A stretch of 64,000 nt of DNA from Zonotrichia leucophrys gambelii (lineage: Eukaryota > Chordata > Aves > Passeriformes > Passerellidae). The position numbers and the translations under genes were made by a program. The stretch's first letter is position 1. Each line of letters opens with the position of its first letter. Below, piece after piece: positions 13,246 through 25,260 of this stretch. Location: NCBI RefSeq assembly GCF_028769735.1, contig NC_088178.1, positions 8,436,001 to 8,500,000 of the forward strand, read 5' to 3'. Under the pieces are notes generated by a model. That model worked only from the letters and a program-made list of their open reading frames with translations, had not been told where the DNA came from and searched no databases.

Positions 13246-16200
13246 TAACCCCCTGCTGACCCCCAGCACACTTAAGCCTGTACAGAACAAATAACAGCAT
13301 AATGCTGACCATTGTCCCCACAGCAAGGGAAAAATAAACAGCAGCAGCAAAACCTCAAACCCAGCCACCTACTGTGAATCCAAGTGAAACTGTTTTGGAA
13401 CACACGATCCCTCTGTCCTTAGGTGTTTGGAGAGTGATGCCTTTGATATATAGCACTGATAAGAGGCTTATTCCATTAAGCTACAGTGATTCTCACTTTC
13501 ATGCATCATTTGACAGAGAAAATGAGAATTTGCAGAAGTAATAGCTAATGTAAAGTATATGTTGCAGTGCAGTTAGACAGGTAGGAAATAAAGTTTATGT
13601 ATTATTTCATAGAGTGGTTTGCACATTTTATTTATGTGCGCAGAAGAGATCCTTTAGGGTCATTTTTTGTTCCATACCAAACTTAAAGCTGCTAAGAACA
13701 TTGGGTTTGGATCAGGATGTATCCTCTTAAGAGAGGGTACGGTTTCAGTTTCACATAAATATTCTTACACAAGTCATAAAGGTTAAATTAAAACTGGATG
13801 AAGAAAAGGAAAGCTGGAAACAGAAGCATGAGGAAAATGAAATGGTAGTTGACTTAAATAAGTTTCACGTAGTTCCACACCCTACCTTACATCTTCTGAC
13901 ACACACAGACACCACCCTAAAGCTGAAGGAATGCTTCTGTGACATTTTTTAGGGCTATTTCCAAAGCTTCTCAAACTGGTTCTCACCCTGCTAGCTGAAG
14001 TTCACACTGAAGAGGGATTTCTTCTCCATGCATTTCTGCTTATGAGAGGATGGCATTGCAAATATCAAGAAAGTGCATTTTAATTCATGCCTTTGATTCC
14101 CAAGAACAGACTGGCAATGGTTAAATCATTTGTTGCACAGTGAGTTGTGAAAGTCACTCGCAGTGGCAAAATATATCACAACCTACTAGAATTTCCAAGA
14201 TTTTTGGACACATCATAAGCTCTAAGGTGGTAGGTATTTTATTTCTGCTGCCCTTTAGTGCATCCATAACTTGATGGTCCTTGTGAGCAGTAATGTGAAT
14301 TGTCTAGCAGAAGAACCATTTACTATTATTTACAAAACGGTCTCTACAAGGAGATAAAGTGACTGTGGCAGCCTCTGTAAGGAAGGAAATCATAAGCACT
14401 GTTTTAAATTGTAGTATTTGCATATTTGTGCATAAGAAATTAGAGGGGTGATGTAAGGAATTTGATTATTTCCCACACTTCAGAACAAGATACGAAGGAA
14501 AGGAGGGACAAAAGCTGAATTGCAACACACCATGGTATTAAAGGGAGGAAATTTAGCTTAAGGAAAGTTAGTTTTCCATTAACACACCTCAAGTATTTTT
14601 ACAAATGCTGAGAGTTTCCTGGAAACTTCTCCTATATTAAGAATGTTTCAGCTGCACCAAAAACCAATCAAAACCTTTTAAATTTATTTGAAAATTGATG
14701 GTTTTCCCCTCTGCAGCCCTTAAGCAGAAGATATAAAGGAGAAAATAGTAGGAGTGTGTGTGTATTGGTTCAGTTAGTGAAGCAGTATCCTGGGATGTGT
14801 GAAACCCAGGTTCATTTCACTGGTCAGTGTGGTTTGAAGGGAAAAGTTCTTTTCTAAGCCCATGGACATAGCACCAAAACAGGTGAATTAAGGGACTCTG
14901 CTACATGCCAGGCAAAGTGAACAGCCAGCTTGTAAAAGGGACATGCATTTTTTTTATCGAAATTTAGTTAGAAACTTTGAATTGATTTTTATTTTTGCCA
15001 TAGGTAGAACAGTAGAATACTTTATTACTTCCATAAGGTTTTCTTTACTTCAATCCTAACCATAAAAGTTGATATTAAAATATTGTCAGGTTTTCCAAAG
15101 GTCTGGCTGCTTTGTTTATAGCGACCTGCTTATCTCTAAATTTAGCACACATTAATGTTGGTACAGTTCTCAATGCTCTGTTCTCCTTCCTCATACCACA
15201 CTATTGTATTTCAGTCATGCAAAGGCTGAAAATACCTCATTGCTTTTACAGTAAGGAAGAAATTTGCAAGTGGTCACAGAGTTCTAGAGTTTCAGCCTTT
15301 GCTTTTTTACATCACTTGATCCTCTGAGGGATCAACTGCTCCAGCAGGGAGCAGTTGCTCTTTCTTCCTTTGGAATCTTTGGTTATGAGAGAAATACCCA
15401 ACAAAGAGAGAAATCTGAGAACTGGGAAGGTCTGTACAGCATCACTAATTTTGCTTTCCACTGCTTTCTTTGCTGAGTGTGGCTTCTCTTTTTCTGCTAC
15501 TTCCATGTTATGACAAATAACTCCTGCATTTCAAAACTATGGAAACTATGGTTCTTACTATATGTGACAGTGATCTGCAGTACAAAACTGATTTATAGAC
15601 CATGTAAACAAAATAGAGGAGCTCAGGGTCTGGTAGAAAATGGAAGAACATTAGAACTCAGGAAAAAAATATGCATGTCTAAATGCTTCTTTCTGTACTT
15701 GCCTTGAGGCAATTTTTAACTACATTTATTTTCAGCTACTACATTACTTGGTGTAGCAGAAACCACTAAGAGAAATAGAGAAAGCATAACTGAAGAATAA
15801 TGCAAGTCATCAAAATAGTCATAGGTTTTTACCACTTTGTGTACTGATTTTAGAACATTGCAGACATCATTGCTTTCCTAGGCCAGCCATATGCATCAAA
15901 TATGCTGTAATCAATTTTTCATAACTTCCTAGTAGCCATCATAATCTTGTCTTTAAAACATAGCAGTGTAATCCAGAACCGTGAGGAAAATATTCTTTGA
16001 TAAGGAAGTAACAGTTTAGCTTCATGTTTAAAAGCTAAATATTTTTGGTGGCTGATGTGATCTTTTTTTACAGTGTTTGAGAAAACTGTAGATTAAACCC
16101 TCTCCATTGTTCACAAATGATGTGAACTAACTATGCTTGTAGAAACAAGTTCACACAACTCCTCTGATGTGAATTCCAACCCAGTCAAGAGGATCCCACA

Positions 16201-19200
16201 AAACTGTGCTAGGGTCCTACTGCAGTGTAAACCCGTGACATAAGGAAAAGGGTATCTTATTCTTCATTTCAGAATCCAGCCTGAGAGGTGACCAAAGAAC
16301 TGAAAGGTACCTCCTTATGGTAAGTACAATGGACTGAGTGCAGTGTCTTGATTAAGGTTCACTCTATTCCTGTGCTCTCCTTAATGACCAGGAAAGTACA
16401 CTTTCTGCAAGCTTTGTAAAAGGGATTTTGAAAATTGAGTTTTCAAACTCAGGAATTCTGTCCACAGGAAGTGAAGCTTCTTTTGAACCAAAAATACATA
16501 TGAAATAATTTCAGTGCAATCAGCTCAGTCATCACAATCCATTGTTTAATATAGAAGACACGTGCATTTTCTCTTGGCACAGTTTATGCATAAATTCATT
16601 CTGAACTGATGAAATTTATTGGTAAATACTCCAATTTACTTTCTTGTTTCTGCTTTTGATGTTTGAAGTACTCAAAAGTATGTGCTGTAAAGACTGCATG
16701 ATACATTCCAAGAATTTGTAGATACTTTTTTAAAGACTGCTGACTTAAAAGTGATGTTTGTTTAGGTACCAGACTAAAATGACAATTTAAATATCATTTT
16801 TCTACAGGAATATAAAAAAATCTTCTGGTTTATTACAGTGGAGTATTTTCAGAGGAATCTGTTGTAGGAAATAATGATTTGGCTGTCGTGGACAATAAGA
16901 AGGCAAACTCAGATGCTGTAAACCAGACATTCTTCCAATAAAGCTGAACTGGTACTTGCCGCTGGTTTTATGGAGACTGATAACATGGATTTTATGACTG
17001 ATCTGTAAAGTGAGCTGGGTATTGGCCAGTGACAAAGGGAATATCCTCATGGTCCACTGCTATTATCAATGATGTTACAGCACCATCTACAGGCCCAGCC
17101 GAGACTGAGGCACGATAAAGGAATGCCATTACACCCACAGAATAATTATTAGTTCCTCTTTGAACTAATGCATACAAATACTTTAAACCAGTTATGTATA
17201 ACCGAAGTACAGTTTGTAGAGCCTCTCATCCCAATGAAAACTCCTCTGTCTACTGTGTAACCTGAACATTTGTGGCCAGAAAAGTGAGTCCTGTTTGTAT
17301 TCATCCTTCAGTCCCGTATGATTCATATGATCATTTCAGTGCATGCTTATTTTTAACCTAATGTGGGATTTAAGACATGATACAAACCCTTATTTCCCCT
17401 TGTAATGAAAAGTCATAATATGAGAAAAATCTTCCTTCCCAGAATTTCTTTTTAAAAAATCAGCTCAGAAGATATTTTGGGTTTAAGAATACTTGTAAGA
17501 AGTTCCTGTTTTGAAGTACCTTTTGCATACCAAAATTTTGCCCTTTTATGACCCATTTTGCTGAAAGCTGTCCAAATGAGACAGTGCAACTGCCTGCCCG
17601 TGGCAAATATATGACAACTTGCTAAATATCTCCTAAATTAATCCTTCATGACTGTCAGGACTGAGAGTGAATCCCTGGGGGTCCAGCAGATTTGTCAGGA
17701 AGAGTATAGTTTAGATATCCTCACTCAGGGAAGTAAAAGTGATTTTAAATTTTATTTAGCCCTGCTCTTTGCATCTTCTCATTATTTTAGGAATGAAATG
17801 TGATGATGTGGTTTTGAAACAGTTATGCCAGAGGACCAGACACCTTTGCATCTGGATTTGCAGATGCCTTTGGCCAAGTTAGATGATGAGAGGTAAGTGG
17901 ATCACTATGCTAGTATTTCTTTGGAATAGTCTAAAAATGAGGATTTAATCTGTGTGGAATTCATGGCATATTTTTCTCAGTAAGACATAATTCTTTACAT
18001 ATTTTTCATTACAAGCCCTGAATGAAGATGATTTCCCCCCTCATTTATGGCAGCTTATCTTTAAAGGTTTAGAAAAGAAGCACAAACTAAAAATACAGAT
18101 GGTGAAAGCTGTGCCTGGATCAGGTACTATCGACAACCCTGGGAGCTCCAGTGGTCAGCATCACCTTGTGTGTCCTTGTGCAGCTTTAGATAGTGAAATT
18201 ATTTACCAAATACAGCAGCACATGGACTGGAATTGAGATGTACACAGTTACAACTGAAAGTCTCAGCTGATCTCCGGTCTGTCCTCACAGCACCCAAAAA
18301 TCCAGTGGTGCCTGTGTTTCTCAGGGTCTCTGTGTAGTGCCTCTGCCCATGCTCACAGCAGCAGCTGTGTGGGAAAGGCAGCCAGCTTCTCCCCATCTCC
18401 CCTAATCTCACCCCTGAGTCAGAGCAAACGAGGTGACATTTTGATTTCATCTTCTGGAGAGCTGCGGAGCATTCATTGCTCATGCCTGATGTGTAAGAGT
18501 GACATTCAAATACGTGGCAGCACCCACAGGAGGTGAAGGCAGCACTCCATCCAGGAGAGGACAGGGCTGGTTCAGTGCCTCTCCCAGCCAAGGGGCTTCT
18601 GCTTTTCCTGGTCCTGTGTTCTGGCATCCTGTGGTGAGTCCATGCCCTGAAGAACATGGGGGATACATGGTCCCACTGGTGCAGGAACATTCCCAGCCCT
18701 TGCAGGGAATGAACCCCTTGAATTACTGCCAGTGGCAGATGAACAGGAACAGTCAGGACTTCCCATGTGCACATCCCCCTGTGCAGACAAAGCTAGGAGC
18801 TTGTGTTCTGGCATATACTGAAGCTTTATAAATGTCATTTTCAGCTGAATTAAATTACAGAAGTTCATGATTAACCAGGAGATGAGGCAAGAAAGACTTC
18901 AGCATCCTGCAGCTTTTATAGGGCTCCACATAAGGCATTAGGAGACACTAATCCTGCAGATGAGTTGTTTATGAACTAGCCACACATAAACATCCATAAT
19001 TAAATTTATGTTAATTTTTGTTGTAACTGATCTAAGTAACTCCTTATTGTCAGAACTTTTAATTATAAAATATAAATTAGCTAAACATCTCTAATACAAA
19101 TAGCTATTCTAATTTATTCCAATTCCAATAAAAACCTAGCCAAGTACTAAAGTTAATAAAGAAAAGTGATGCAGTTCTTGTTGTAGTGCCCATGCTAAAT

Positions 19201-22080
19201 TTAGTTAAGAATCCAGACACAGCTGCAGCAAACAAATATTGAATCTCATGTTTCCAACCTCTGTCTAAGCTACCTTTTCTTTGTTTGTGTTGAATATAAA
19301 CTCTCTCCTTGCTGATTCCAGATCTTGATTTTTTCACACTGCCCTATCTACATGTTAATAAAGATTACAGTAAAGGTAAATGAGATAGCAAATTGCTGTA
19401 GTATAATTATTCTCTGTACTATGCTCCCAAGCACTTAGTTATATATGTACTAACTACTGTTAATAGTTAGTTTTTCATTCACATGGATACTGAGTGATCA
19501 GGTCAGTTAACAGGATAGAGGGAGGAGTTTTGCTCTAGCTCTTTCAAGCTGGAACAGCAAATTGTGTAGTGAATTACTTCTGTTACTCAATTCCTTTCCA
19601 CGACCGTGTGGCCCAACACCTGCTAGTTACCTGTCTATTTCTGCAGTAAATAGCTGTTCTGTTTTGAGTATGTTTTTATGGCCCTGAAATAGAAGTATAG
19701 AGAAATGTAGATATGGGATGATAACCAAGGAAAAGTGTGACCAATTACTCACTGCAATGAGAATAGCTGCACAGTTGGCAGTGCATAAAGCTGGATTCAG
19801 TCATAGTCATTTAGTCAAAGAACACAAGGAGGACATACCCAATGTCAACACAGCATGTGTAATAAAATCAGGCTTCATGTGCAACTGAGAACCTAGAAAG
19901 AAAAAGTGTTGTCTTGCCAAACATGTGGAAATTATCACTCCTGGGTTCTTGGGCAGCAAGGGCACTGCCATCAACAGCAGGATGTTCTGTGTGGTAGAGA
20001 CTGTGGGGCACTGGCAGTTTGCCACAGACTCCTCTCCTTGTCCATCTCCTTGAGAAAAGCTGGTGCCACTGACTCATGAGGGGCATGGAAGAAGGTGAAT
20101 GTGACATGAGAGAAGAGAGGGAGGTATGAGGGACTATTTTCCTTTCTTCACTCTCCCCTTTGCTGATAAAAAATTAAACTAGTAGCTGTCTTCTGATAGG
20201 ACAATTTTGTTAGATTAACAAGAGATTCTTGGCTTCTTGCAGACAGTGTACTTCCCTTTTGTCCCATGACAGGCTTTGTTGCACTTCACTTCCATAAAAG
20301 CAGAGAGGGAATTGTACTGTTCATAGCTGATTAATTATATGGCAGCCATATTTCTGTAGGTACTTTAATAAAAAAATTATATAGCAGATAACTAGGGACA
20401 AGCAAATTCTAGTATAGCTGTTGCTGTTCGCTTCTCTTTGGAGACTGTTTTTAAATCCAATGTGCACTTGTGCAAAGAAAAAAAGAACCTAAAATTCTTC
20501 TTCAGTTTTTCACATATTTGTTTTTTTTAAAAAAAGTATTAATACTCCAGTGGGGGGGGGGGAAGGTGCTATTCCTCTATAAAATTAGCATTTTTATGAG
20601 ATTGCTTCAGTCTATGTGTAATTCAAATCACAAAAGGACATATACAAAGATTTTACACTACCCTAGCAGAAAAATACTTTATGCATTTCTTAAATTAATT
20701 CCATATGCTCCTTAAATATGTGCAATTGTTATTAATATACTTCAGTGCTTTATGCAAAGTGCTTGATTCTCTTCACAGTTAATTAAGCCCTCTGCTGTTC
20801 AAATTGCTGTAATCATTGTAACAGGCAATGGTTTTAAGGATCACGGACCATGTCTTTTACTCATAAAAATCTTATTTTAAACTTTGAAAAACCGAGTGTA
20901 GGTCTTTCCAAGAATACATATCAAGATAATTTTATTCCTCACTCTCTCTTGTCTCTAGCACGGATCCACGTCACACCTCAGCAGCACATGTTTAGGTGAG
21001 TTTCTGCGTGTAACCACAGAAGGGAAGGGTTGCCTGGGTTCTCTGGGAAGCCAAGTGGTGCAGGTAAGAGGGAGCACAAGCAGCTCTCTGCCCCTTGTGT
21101 GGTTTCAAGACAGCTTTTTTCCACCCATAACCCAATAACAAAATAGCACAGACAGAAACTGCAGCATCTCTGATGCTTCCCTTTGGAAGAGAGCAAGTGT
21201 CACTGCAATGCCCAACTTCATCTTCCAAATACTGAGGCATGGGGGATTGAAATTCAACAGAGGATTCAGAAAAGAGGGGTGGAACACTTACAGGTTCATC
21301 TCACAGACTCCAGGGCTGTCCCTGGGAGCCCCTAGACAGCCTGCAGGAGGTGGGGCCAGGGCTTTGCACAGCCTGCTCTTCCCAAAGGAACGGTGAGCCT
21401 GTGCTGAGCCAAAGGGCTGTGGAACCCTGGCAGAGCCCTGGTGGAGCTCCTCGCCAGGAGTCACTGCCTTCGGTCCAGGTGGGTGCATCTCCTGCTCCTC
21501 CCCAGTGCCCATCTCCTGCTCTTCCCCCACTCCCCACCTCCTGCCCCTCCCCACTCCCCAGCTTAGTCTTTTTTGGACATTTCACCTAAAAGCTGGCTTA
21601 ACTAAGCCAAGGCCAAGTAGCAGAGATGCTGTGATTTGTTTGCCAGCTGGCAGTTTGGGATTAAATCAGCCCTACCTCATGCTTTCTGGCAGCCTTCAAA
21701 CACACCTAGCATTTCCTCAAAAGATTACTTAGAAATTTGCCATTTGTGGGAGCACCTTCAATGGCCTGCACTTCAGCTCCTTACTTCAAGAATTTGGGAA
21801 AATATCAAAGCATTGCTACGATGGGAGGGGTTGGTATTCTCAATTTTATATCCTTCCAAAATCTGTGATGGGATAGGGTAGAATTAGAACATTGTGAGGT
21901 AGATTTTCACTCATGAGCTCTCAAATCTGTCTTTTTTAATAAAGGCAAAGATAACATAAACAGGAGTGACAAGAAAACAGTACCATATTAATTTTACCTT
22001 TTTTCCCTATGCCTTTCCTTTTTCTTTATTCCTTTTCAGTCATCTTCTTCCTTTTTATTACTTTAATAAGGCCTAATTAT

Positions 22081-22095
22081 GGGGGGGGGGGGGGG
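22081..22095 (+). repeat. Poly-G run (15 G)
   Basis: Fifteen consecutive G bases lie two bases upstream of the left target-site duplication of the solo LTR. It is a mononucleotide run, likely length-polymorphic and prone to sequencing error. Confidence 0.9.
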
Positions 22096-22097
22096 AA

Positions 22098-22103
22098 GTT
22101 TAG
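22098..22103. repeat. Left target-site duplication GTTTAG
   Basis: The six bases GTTTAG directly precede the TG end of the LTR and recur exactly at 22723-22728. Such a 6-bp duplication marks retroviral-type integration and is typical of class II (ERVK/beta-like) elements. Confidence 0.88.
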
Positions 22104-22213
22104 TGTCAGGTTTATCTCGGCTGTTTGAGGGCCTGGAGAGCCCGGAGGTGGCTTTGGTGCACTCGCGTGTCAAAGGACGAGAAGAGGCTTCAGTTCTTCT
22201 TTCTGGTTTTATG

Positions 22214-22219
22214 TTTATT
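22214..22219 (-). promoter_or_regulatory. LTR polyadenylation signal AATAAA
   Basis: AATAAA on the minus strand inside the solo LTR, about 100 bases downstream of its TATA box. This is the expected spacing for the R region of a retroviral LTR. Confidence 0.7.
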
Positions 22220-22316
22220 AATTGTTTATCTAAAAGATGTTCTTTCAGCTCAACAGAGATCTGCTCAGCAGTCAGCCATGGGCACACTGTGTCTCCTTCT
22301 GGGGCAGGCACCTATC

Positions 22317-22322
22317 TTTATA
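22317..22322 (-). promoter_or_regulatory. LTR TATA box
   Basis: TATAAA on the minus strand in the context GGGTATAAAG within the solo LTR. It is the likely core promoter of the former provirus and points away from the galactosyltransferase gene. Confidence 0.65.
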
Positions 22323-22722
22323 CCCTTTGCTACGTATACAATATTTATCATTTTTCCCCAATACCATCTATTGTTATAACTCGGTGTACTCTCAGTAATA
22401 ACCAATAGAAAGGTGCCACCGTGGCCAAAGAAGATGGAGGAGAGGAGGAAGAAGGAGGAGGACAGGACACACCCCAATTCCTCCATCTTACTCCTCTAAA
22501 CCCCCCTGTACATAAATCTTAAACTTTGTGTCTCACTTTCTAATTAGCTAATCCCTTCACCATTCACCCAGTGAAGCCCTGTGAAGCTCTCATCCTTGTC
22601 GTCTCCTGTGTAGGGTTAAAGTCCAGCTACCAGACACTTCTGGCAACATTCTAGGACTCTCGAGACTCCCAAGCTGGTCTCGGAGGCTCAGCATCTCAGG
22701 GCTGAGATTTTGAGATCCGACA

Positions 22723-22728
22723 GTTTAG
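22723..22728. repeat. Right target-site duplication GTTTAG
   Basis: Exact copy of the six bases at 22098-22103, directly after the LTR terminus. Confidence 0.88.
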
Positions 22729-23649
22729 CACATATGAAGTAATTTTAAAATCTGAATGTAGTTAAATGTGTGTGTATCTGAATAAGCAGGGTATCCCAAG
22801 GCAGCCTAATATGCACTGCATTTTGCTACACAATTGGTTTTAGAAAAATCATTTTCATAATTACAATTGGTTTGGTTTAATGGTATGGATAATTATTGTG
22901 GGTAAACATTTATTTCTAAAGTATTTTTCTTTTTTCTGTAAAAAAATTTAGTAGAAAAGTCATATTGTATTTTGTGAGCTTCTTGGCATTTTAAAAAGTC
23001 ATAACAAGATAAACGATAACTAATTTTGAAGACATAGATACTCTTTAGCAGCATGAATTTTCTACTAATCTTTTAATAACTCAATCAAATTTAAACAATA
23101 AATATTCTAGCTACCTCTTAGAAAAGTCGTCTCTGAATTTTCTGTTCTTTCCACAGTGGAACTAGGATTTCATCTAATGGAATTGCACTGTCAAAATAAA
23201 CAAAAGTCAAACACTTTGACAAAATATTTTTGGCTTCTTCAAGAAAACTGCAGTACAGAAGTACACTTAGAACATTGAAAATTATCTTCTGCTCTTTTAT
23301 TTTGACATGCTGCAATTCTTATATTTCAAATAACAGTAAAGCAGTTAATTGGAACAGAAATGCCTCTTGACTTCTGATGTCATCGTGACCATATTCTTTC
23401 TTACATTACTTTGTTTTTTGGATCCTGGATGTTTAATATGTTATGATGCCAAAACATACTGTTTCTAAACAGCTAAAAACATAAGAAAGATTGCTAGAGC
23501 TATGCTATTACTTGCTGTGTTCTTAATGTTTTGTAGATGTGTGGTACATATGAGCTGCATTAAACTACTGACCAGTTTATCACAGTTTATTCACCACACA
23601 CATTTATTTGTGCCCTTTTTCTCTCAACCTCCCCAGCTGGACATTCCTT
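22729..23649. other. Intergenic DNA, nothing recognised
   Basis: AT-rich sequence between the solo LTR and the next repeat. I see no coding frame, RNA gene or repeat structure in it. Confidence 0.5.
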
Positions 23650-24042
23650 GCAGGTACTGTGGCCCTTGGAGAGCTCTCACTGGAGCAGATTTGTTTGAAC
23701 AGGAGAGGAATAGGGAAGGACCTTGACCCCCAACCCTGTTCAGCTGCTGAAGGGGCAGGAAAAGAAGTTGAGTTGAGCCCAGCAAAAGATGGGGAGGAGC
23801 TATTGGGTTTTATATTTGTTTCTGTTTCTCACTATCCAAATGTATTTTAAATAGCAATACATTTAAATTCATCTTGGCCAGCTTTGTTCTGTCCTAGATG
23901 GTGTCCACTAAGTGATCTTCCTGCCCCTTATCCTGGCCCATGAACTCTTTCATCCTATTTTCACCCCTTGTCCTCCTGAGGAGAGGGGAAGTGGGGTGAG
24001 CATGTGGGTGAGTGTTTGGATGCTGGCCAAAGCTTATCCACC
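23650..24042 (+). mobile_element. Degenerate avian interspersed repeat, probably LTR-type
   Basis: The order of segments matches a common avian interspersed repeat I recall: a CTGGAGCAG-containing head, a GAAGTTGAG...GAGCCC segment, a TTTTAT...TTTCTCACTATCC block, then a CTGAGGAGAGGGGA block and an end reading GGATGCTGGCCAAAGC. It is heavily diverged and lacks clear termini or a target-site duplication. I cannot name the family, and calling it LTR-derived is a guess. Confidence 0.5.
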
Positions 24043-25252
24043 ATACAATACTTACATTTCTATTAAACAAGATCTATTTTACTCAGATTAAATTATAGTT
24101 GAGCATAAATTGATTTTTTACTTTGCATTTCTGTTGCATATTCTAAAATTATTAAATCTCTTCTTATAGGCTGTCTCTTTATTGCTACAAGTGACAGAGT
24201 ATTTTTAAACTTATCAAATAGAAAGATGAATGTCCTGCTGCATTTCCCTTTGTGTTGATACACAATTCCTCTGGAAAAGACTTTAAACAGCAAGTCAAGG
24301 ACCTTTGAGCTTGTCCTCTGATTCTCCATGGGAACAGAGGTAGGATCTCTGATTATTTCAGTCCTCCTAAATCTGTAATTTCTTTGTGGATCAGCAACAA
24401 ACTGCTAAAGAATCTACCAAAAAAAAACCCACATGGTTGTATGACTGGGATGAATCTACAGTTTCAAAGATGATGGTAAAAAGTGTTTAATTTTGCTGTT
24501 TGATTGTGAACTACACATTGCATCTGTTAAAAAGTTTTGGTACAAAAAAATCTGAAAAAAACATGACTTACTATACTTTTGCATGTCCCTTTCAAATACG
24601 TGTAGAGACCAGAAAAGCACTTGAACACAGTTAACTTGCCCTTCTCTGTTTAGGCAATCTTTACAGAGATAGTTGCTGGCAGGGGGCACTTCATATCCAA
24701 GTCTGTCTGCATTAATGTTTTACAGAGCCCAGACAATCACTTTCAGCCATGCTTTAAATTTTTGATTTATCATAATAGCCTCCAATGCTATGAATCCATA
24801 ATCAATCATAATATTTCATTAACTCTGGATGATTCAATTATGTGACAACTTTTTGTAAAGCCTACAGGAACTTAAAATGTCTTTATATTTTACAATTATT
24901 TCAATATTTAATATAGATCTGAATAATTTCTGTTCTATCTGATGAAATTATTACTTTTAATAGTGTATTTATTTAGTTTCATTTATTTCTTACTGTTTCT
25001 ATCATACTGTATTTCTCTTAGGAAGAAAAGCCTGAAAATTTAATACAGAAATTTTAAATTTTTTTTGTCTTTGATAAAAATATTTGTAATTTATTCTAAA
25101 ATGAAATAATAGGACTCTTTTAATAATAAGAAACTGAAAGGAATCCTGAGGAATTAGAAGACTGAAGGCGGGTTTTATCTTTGTGTCATGGAGGAAAACA
25201 ATTAGCTGCTATTGTAACAAAATATCTGCAGTTATTGTGCATCCTGTTACAG
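24043..25252. other. 5' flank or intron of the galactosyltransferase gene
   Basis: AT-rich DNA with no recognisable coding exon. Beta-1,3-galactosyltransferase genes of this subfamily usually have untranslated 5' exons and a single coding exon, so this is likely an intron. It ends at a plausible acceptor (…CTGTTACAG, AG at 25251-25252), eight bases before the start codon. Confidence 0.5.
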
Positions 25253-25260
25253 CTACCAAC
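25253..25260 (+). other. Predicted start of coding exon (5' UTR remnant)
   Basis: The sequence following the candidate 3' splice site is CTACCAAC, directly before ATG. It gives an A at position -3, a good initiation context. The splice site is inferred from sequence only. Confidence 0.45.

Larger units (their letters stand above)
1..22097. other. Intergenic DNA, no gene recognised
   Basis: No open reading frame here resembles a protein family I know. The longest ones (up to about 190 codons) have low-complexity, non-conserved translations and no matching splice signals. Composition is AT-rich with scattered poly-A/T runs. An AT-rich stretch lies near 2905-3010, and a 15-base G run at 22081-22095 ends just before the solo LTR. 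A 71-bp palindrome at 13175-13245 is listed separately. Some of this DNA could be 5' flank, promoter or untranslated first exons of the galactosyltransferase gene at 25.2 kb, but sequence inspection alone does not show this. Confidence 0.6.
22104..22722 (-). mobile_element. Solo LTR of an endogenous retrovirus, minus strand
   Basis: This 619-bp element reads TGTCGGATCT at its 5' end and AACCTGACA at its 3' end on the minus strand, so it has the expected TG...CA termini. In the sense direction it carries a TATAAA box (complement of 22317-22322). About 100 bases further on there is an AATAAA polyadenylation signal (complement of 22214-22219), the normal order of U3, R and U5. A matching 6-bp duplication flanks it on both sides. 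No internal retroviral genes (gag, pol, env) lie next to it, so it is a solo LTR left by recombination between two LTRs. I recognise the sequence type from songbird genomes but cannot name the family with certainty; the 6-bp duplication fits class II. The sharp ends and intact duplication suggest a fairly recent insertion. Confidence 0.9.

Noticed and set aside
16992..17177. Minus-strand frame with a protein-like composition (GVMAFLYRASVSAGPVDGAV)
   Set aside because: Considered as a possible exon or pseudogene fragment, but no family could be assigned and no consistent splice sites were seen.
18199..18774. Open frame of 191 codons on the minus strand
   Set aside because: Composition is unlike a conserved protein, overlapping frames on both strands are also open, and no domain or splice structure is recognisable.
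25188..25205. Short upstream ORF (ATG at 25188, stop after a few codons) before the galactosyltransferase
   Set aside because: It lies upstream of the predicted acceptor and so is probably intronic. It would matter only if the 5' UTR were unspliced.
25183..25260. In-frame upstream extension of the galactosyltransferase starting at GTG 25183
   Set aside because: Nuclear genes do not normally start at GTG, there is no in-frame ATG upstream, and a plausible splice acceptor (AG at 25251-25252) lies between it and the ATG at 25261.
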